A stretch of DNA of 64,000 nt from Draconibacterium sediminis (GTDB lineage Bacteria > Bacteroidota > Bacteroidia > Bacteroidales > Prolixibacteraceae): assembly GCF_000949475.1 (NCBI RefSeq), contig NZ_JRHC01000001.1:434001-498000 (forward strand), read 5' to 3'. Below are positions 61,312-64,000 of the stretch, one piece after another; within the stretch, counting starts at the first letter, position 1; every line of letters begins with the position of its first letter. The position numbers were made by a program, and so were the translations under genes. The notes beneath the pieces were generated by a model. The model ran no database searches and was not told the origin of the DNA. It worked only from the letters and a program-made list of their open reading frames with translations.

Positions 61312-62387
61312 AAAGGTCAGTATACATAGCAGCAATTCTTTTGGTGTTGTTCTCCTGTGTTAAGGAAGATCATTTTGGATTGTCGCCCTACGGAAATATT
61401 AAAAAGTTCCTGGTAAGCAACCAGGCCGGCAATGCCATAATCGACACCGATAAGCAAACCGTTACCATTGAAATTCCCGGAGGCGTTGAGCTTTCGTCGC
61501 TGGTAATCCAGGAAATGGAACTTTCGTCGTTTGCCACTGCCGATAAAACTGTTGGCGATGTTATCGACCTGAGCGGTGAGGCCATCATCAATGTAGTTGC
61601 CGAAGATGGCAGTGCGTATGTGTGGACTATCGAATCGTTTGTTGCATCGGATACACCGCAACTGAATAACGCCGATTTGAATACCTGGTATAAAACCAGT
61701 TCGGGTTATTACGAGCCAGGCACCGATGCGGCTTCCACCATTTGGGGCACCGGAAACCAGGGCACCCAGATTTTGGGAAAAATTGCCACAACACCTTACG
61801 ATTTGGGTAATGGAAATAATGCTGCTCTTATGGAGACCTATGATCTGGGGTTGGCCGGTGTTCCCTTAAAAACACCTATTGCCGCCGGATCGTTGTTTAC
61901 CGGTTATTTTGACTCTGATAAACTGGATCCAACCGACCCCGAAGCTGCCGTGATATTTGGAACGCCGTTTACAGGGCGGCCCGATAAAATCCGTTTTACC
62001 TACTCTTATGTGCCGGGAGCGGTGAATAAAGACCGGTATGGCAATGTGCTGGATTACGACGATAATTGCGACATTTATGTGTTTCTGGAAGTGCGTTTGG
62101 GCGGAGAAATACAACGTTTGGGAACCGCCTGGTTTCGCAGCGATGAAAACCAACCGGAAATGATCACCAAAGAAATGGAGGTGGTTTATGGTCCGCTTGA
62201 TAACTCGTACCCCGATTATATGAAACCGGATGACGGGAATTTTGTGTCGGGTGATTCCGCAACTTATATGTTGCCTACACATATTTCCTTTGTGGCTTCG
62301 TCGAGTTACGATGGTGCCAACTTTGCCGGAGCTGTTGGCAGCAAACTTATTATCGACGATGTGGAAATGGTTTACGATGAGGAATAA
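61308..62387 (+). CDS. PCMD-domain lipoprotein (putative carbohydrate metabolism)
   Basis: This 359-residue protein has a lipoprotein signal (LFSC). A small Ig-like domain (about 25-105) precedes the PCMD domain (about 115-358; LNTWYKTSSGYYEPG, IRFTYSYVPG and SKLIIDDVEMVYDE). This layout is common in Bacteroidota surface glycan-binding lipoproteins. Co-translated with the barrel protein, so both probably sit in the outer membrane. Confidence 0.85.
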   Translation: MKRSVYIAAILLVLFSCVKEDHFGLSPYGNIKKFLVSNQAGNAIIDTDKQTVTIEIPGGVELSSLVIQEMELSSFATADKTVGDVIDLSGEAIINVVAEDGSAYVWTIESFVASDTPQLNNADLNTWYKTSSGYYEPGTDAASTIWGTGNQGTQILGKIATTPYDLGNGNNAALMETYDLGLAGVPLKTPIAAGSLFTGYFDSDKLDPTDPEAAVIFGTPFTGRPDKIRFTYSYVPGAVNKDRYGNVLDYDDNCDIYVFLEVRLGGEIQRLGTAWFRSDENQPEMITKEMEVVYGPLDNSYPDYMKPDDGNFVSGDSATYMLPTHISFVASSSYDGANFAGAVGSKLIIDDVEMVYDEE

Positions 62388-62389
62388 AA

Positions 62390-62415
62390 AAAGCTTCTAC
62401 GGGTGCAGAAGCTTT
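62390..62415. terminator. Terminator between convergent genes
   Basis: A 9-bp stem (AAAGCTTCT with AGAAGCTTT), loop of 8 bases. The longer T run lies on the minus-strand side, so it suits the minus-strand membrane gene best, but it is two bases after the PCMD stop. Confidence 0.6.
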
Positions 62416-62447
62416 AAATAGTTGAACTGAAGTGGATCTATTTGCTA

Positions 62448-62849
62448 TCAATCTTTCTTTCCCCAGGTGAGCACAATAACCAGTCCCATAATTGCCAGTA
62501 ATAAGGTATAGGCAATAACGTCAACTACCAATACCTTTAGGTTGTAAAGGGTGGTCATGGAGTACATCATCAAATCCATGGTTAGCGCCATTAGCAAACC
62601 AACCAGAGCACCTGTTTTTATGCCATCTCCAATTCCCGAAGCACCAGACCATTTAAGGATCAGCGTTAAAAGTAATCCTAAAATCAGGTTTGATAAGATC
62701 ATGGCCCACCAAACCATTTCAGTGTCTAATCGGTTGGCACATGCGTTGGAATTGGCTTCCATAAAACCTGCCAGCAGGAATCCATAAACCAACCATCCGA
62801 GAAAGAAAAAGGTGATTCCGCCAAAAAGAGTTCCCCTTAAAATTTTCAT
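62448..62849 (-). CDS. Four-helix membrane protein of unknown function
   Basis: This 133-residue protein has four membrane segments (about 6-30, 45-66, 75-100, 108-128). Conserved-looking small residues (GGITFFFLGW, GALVGLL) suggest a compact integral protein. No family recognised. Single gene, convergent with the PCMD lipoprotein. Confidence 0.7.
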   Translation of the reverse strand: MKILRGTLFGGITFFFLGWLVYGFLLAGFMEANSNACANRLDTEMVWWAMILSNLILGLLLTLILKWSGASGIGDGIKTGALVGLLMALTMDLMMYSMTTLYNLKVLVVDVIAYTLLLAIMGLVIVLTWGKKD

Positions 62850-63046
62850 AATTATTTTTTTAAAAGTTTAGTGGTGATAATTTATTCAAAAAGCTTCGAT
62901 AAATCTTAACAGACGAGTCAATAGGTTTATATTTAGCTTATTAGTGTCAACAACCAAAACAATTTTCGAATTTTACATTCAACTTTTTTACAATTGCGGG
63001 CTGTTCGACCCAAAAAATTATAATTTTAACGATCCTGAAAAATTTA

Positions 63047-64000
63047 ATGATGAGAGTAACACTATTTTGCGTGCTGCTATGGGCAGTATTTACACTGAAT
63101 GGATTTTCACAGCAGAGTGATAATGATTTACGTTTAAAAAGCTTTCACACCATCTCGAGCAACGAGTTAATGGAGTTTGCCACCGAACTGAGCGCTGATA
63201 AATACGCGGGGCGTTTGTCGGGCTCCCCGGAGTATATGGAAGCTGCCAAATGGTGTGCATCGAAGTTCGAAGAGTGGGGTGTTAAGCCTGCAAACAACGG
63301 CAGTTACTTTCAGTATTTCCCAAACGAATATTCTGAAGTGAACTCCTTGGGGGCTGTGGTTTATTTTAACGGAGATGAAAAAACTTACCTCGATTTTCCG
63401 GAAGACTATATACCGGGCTCCAACTCGGCAAGTGGCACGGTTCAGGCCGAACTGGTTTATGTTGGCCATGGAATTACGGCTCCTGAACTGGGTTACGACG
63501 ACTATAAGAGCGTAGATGTAAAAGGCAAAATTATCATTCTTGAAAGCGGAACGCCGTACACCAAAAACGATGAGACACTGGGCAAGTGGACGCCTTACGC
63601 TTATCACCGTTACAAATTCAGAAATGCGGTGAAACACGGTGCTGCAGGAATGATCTATGCCAGCAAGCTGGCCAATCCGAACACGGTTAATCTCGAGGAT
63701 TTTGTTTATGCACACGTTGATACAAAAGTTGTTGAGCAGATTATGGCCGATGCCGGAAAAGATTACCGGCAAATTCGCGAGCAGTTGAAAAATATGGAAA
63801 CACCATCGTTTGAGCTGCCGGCAGAACATAAAGTGTTTATCCGCGCCGAAACAAAATATTTCCCCGATGCGCAGGCTTGCAATGTGGTGGCCATGATCGA
63901 AGGTTCCGATCCGGAATTGAAAGATGAAGTAATAATTATCGGCGGCCATCTCGACGGGCAGGGGCAAATGGGCGATGTAACATTCTCCAGTGCACTCGAT
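63047..64000 (+). CDS. M28-type peptidase, 3' end outside the window
   Basis: The gene is open to the window edge; 318 codons are visible. A signal peptide (about 1-23) is followed by a protease-associated (PA) domain (about 105-255, with VYVGHGITAP and GAAGMIYASK) and then the start of the zinc-peptidase domain, IIGGHLDGQGQMGD, whose His-x-Asp is the first metal-ligand pair of the M28 family. Probably an exported aminopeptidase or carboxypeptidase of the periplasm or surface. Alternative starts are the two adjacent ATGs at 63047 and 63050. Confidence 0.85.
   Translation, partial: MMRVTLFCVLLWAVFTLNGFSQQSDNDLRLKSFHTISSNELMEFATELSADKYAGRLSGSPEYMEAAKWCASKFEEWGVKPANNGSYFQYFPNEYSEVNSLGAVVYFNGDEKTYLDFPEDYIPGSNSASGTVQAELVYVGHGITAPELGYDDYKSVDVKGKIIILESGTPYTKNDETLGKWTPYAYHRYKFRNAVKHGAAGMIYASKLANPNTVNLEDFVYAHVDTKVVEQIMADAGKDYRQIREQLKNMETPSFELPAEHKVFIRAETKYFPDAQACNVVAMIEGSDPELKDEVIIIGGHLDGQGQMGDVTFSSALD

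Overview
The window looks like a chromosome segment from a Bacteroidota species, probably Marinilabiliales/Prolixibacteraceae-like. The grounds are: several perfect or near-perfect TAnnTTTG -7 boxes with an upstream TTG/TTTG; many short lipoproteins and OmpA-type or porin-type beta-barrels; PCMD, DUF4038 and sulfatase genes with a formylglycine-generating enzyme; and WG-repeat and YARHG proteins. The genus is inference; no rRNA or complete tRNA gene was seen.

Part 1 (1 to about 22.28 kb) is an AT-rich integrated island whose left end lies outside the window. Its right end is marked by a minus-strand tyrosine recombinase, 9-bp direct repeats, and a tRNA 3'-end fragment (T-loop to discriminator base) followed directly by a terminator. 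This is what remains when an element inserts into the 3' end of a tRNA gene. Next to the integrase is a replication/regulation module: a MerR/excisionase-like HTH protein with a palindromic operator, two unknown proteins, and a stripped-down family-A DNA-polymerase-like protein.

The cargo is the most interesting part. A co-directional run of about 14 genes (up to 14.7 kb) encodes a tubulin/FtsZ-like GTPase, a large actin/Hsp70-fold ATPase, a signal-anchored membrane scaffold, a ZorA/MotA-like stator with a long tail and an extra C-terminal membrane helix, a ZorB/MotB-like OmpA protein, a transglutaminase-like lipoprotein, a TPR lipoprotein, a small membrane protein, a membrane-anchored DNA/RNA non-specific endonuclease, a zinc-ribbon/WG-repeat protein, and a membrane-anchored PD-(D/E)XK nuclease with an overlapping partner. 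I read this as a candidate undescribed ion-driven-motor conflict (defence) system, related to Zorya only in its AB motor. The coupling to two cytoskeletal NTPases is the novel part. Function is inference.

Part 2 (22.3 to 40.4 kb) is ordinary core-like chromosome with higher GC. It holds an aldo/keto reductase, a formylglycine-generating enzyme, and a long series of envelope proteins: lipoproteins, VOC, META and DUF4136-type proteins, beta-barrels and a Tyr/Gly/His-rich large exported protein. A CotH-like/DUF4956 pair and an AI-2E family transporter follow.

Part 3 (40.5 to 64 kb) holds a glycyl radical enzyme with its activase (hydroxyproline-dehydratase-like), two tandem sulfatases with duplicated leaders, a third larger sulfatase, a GH140-like glycosidase, a GFA protein, a 5TM-PAS hybrid histidine kinase, a beta-barrel/PCMD lipoprotein pair and the start of an M28-type peptidase. 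Low-GC small genes and several non-coding repeat elements sit between these: a 21-bp and a 42-bp tandem array, nested palindromes and REP-like palindromes.
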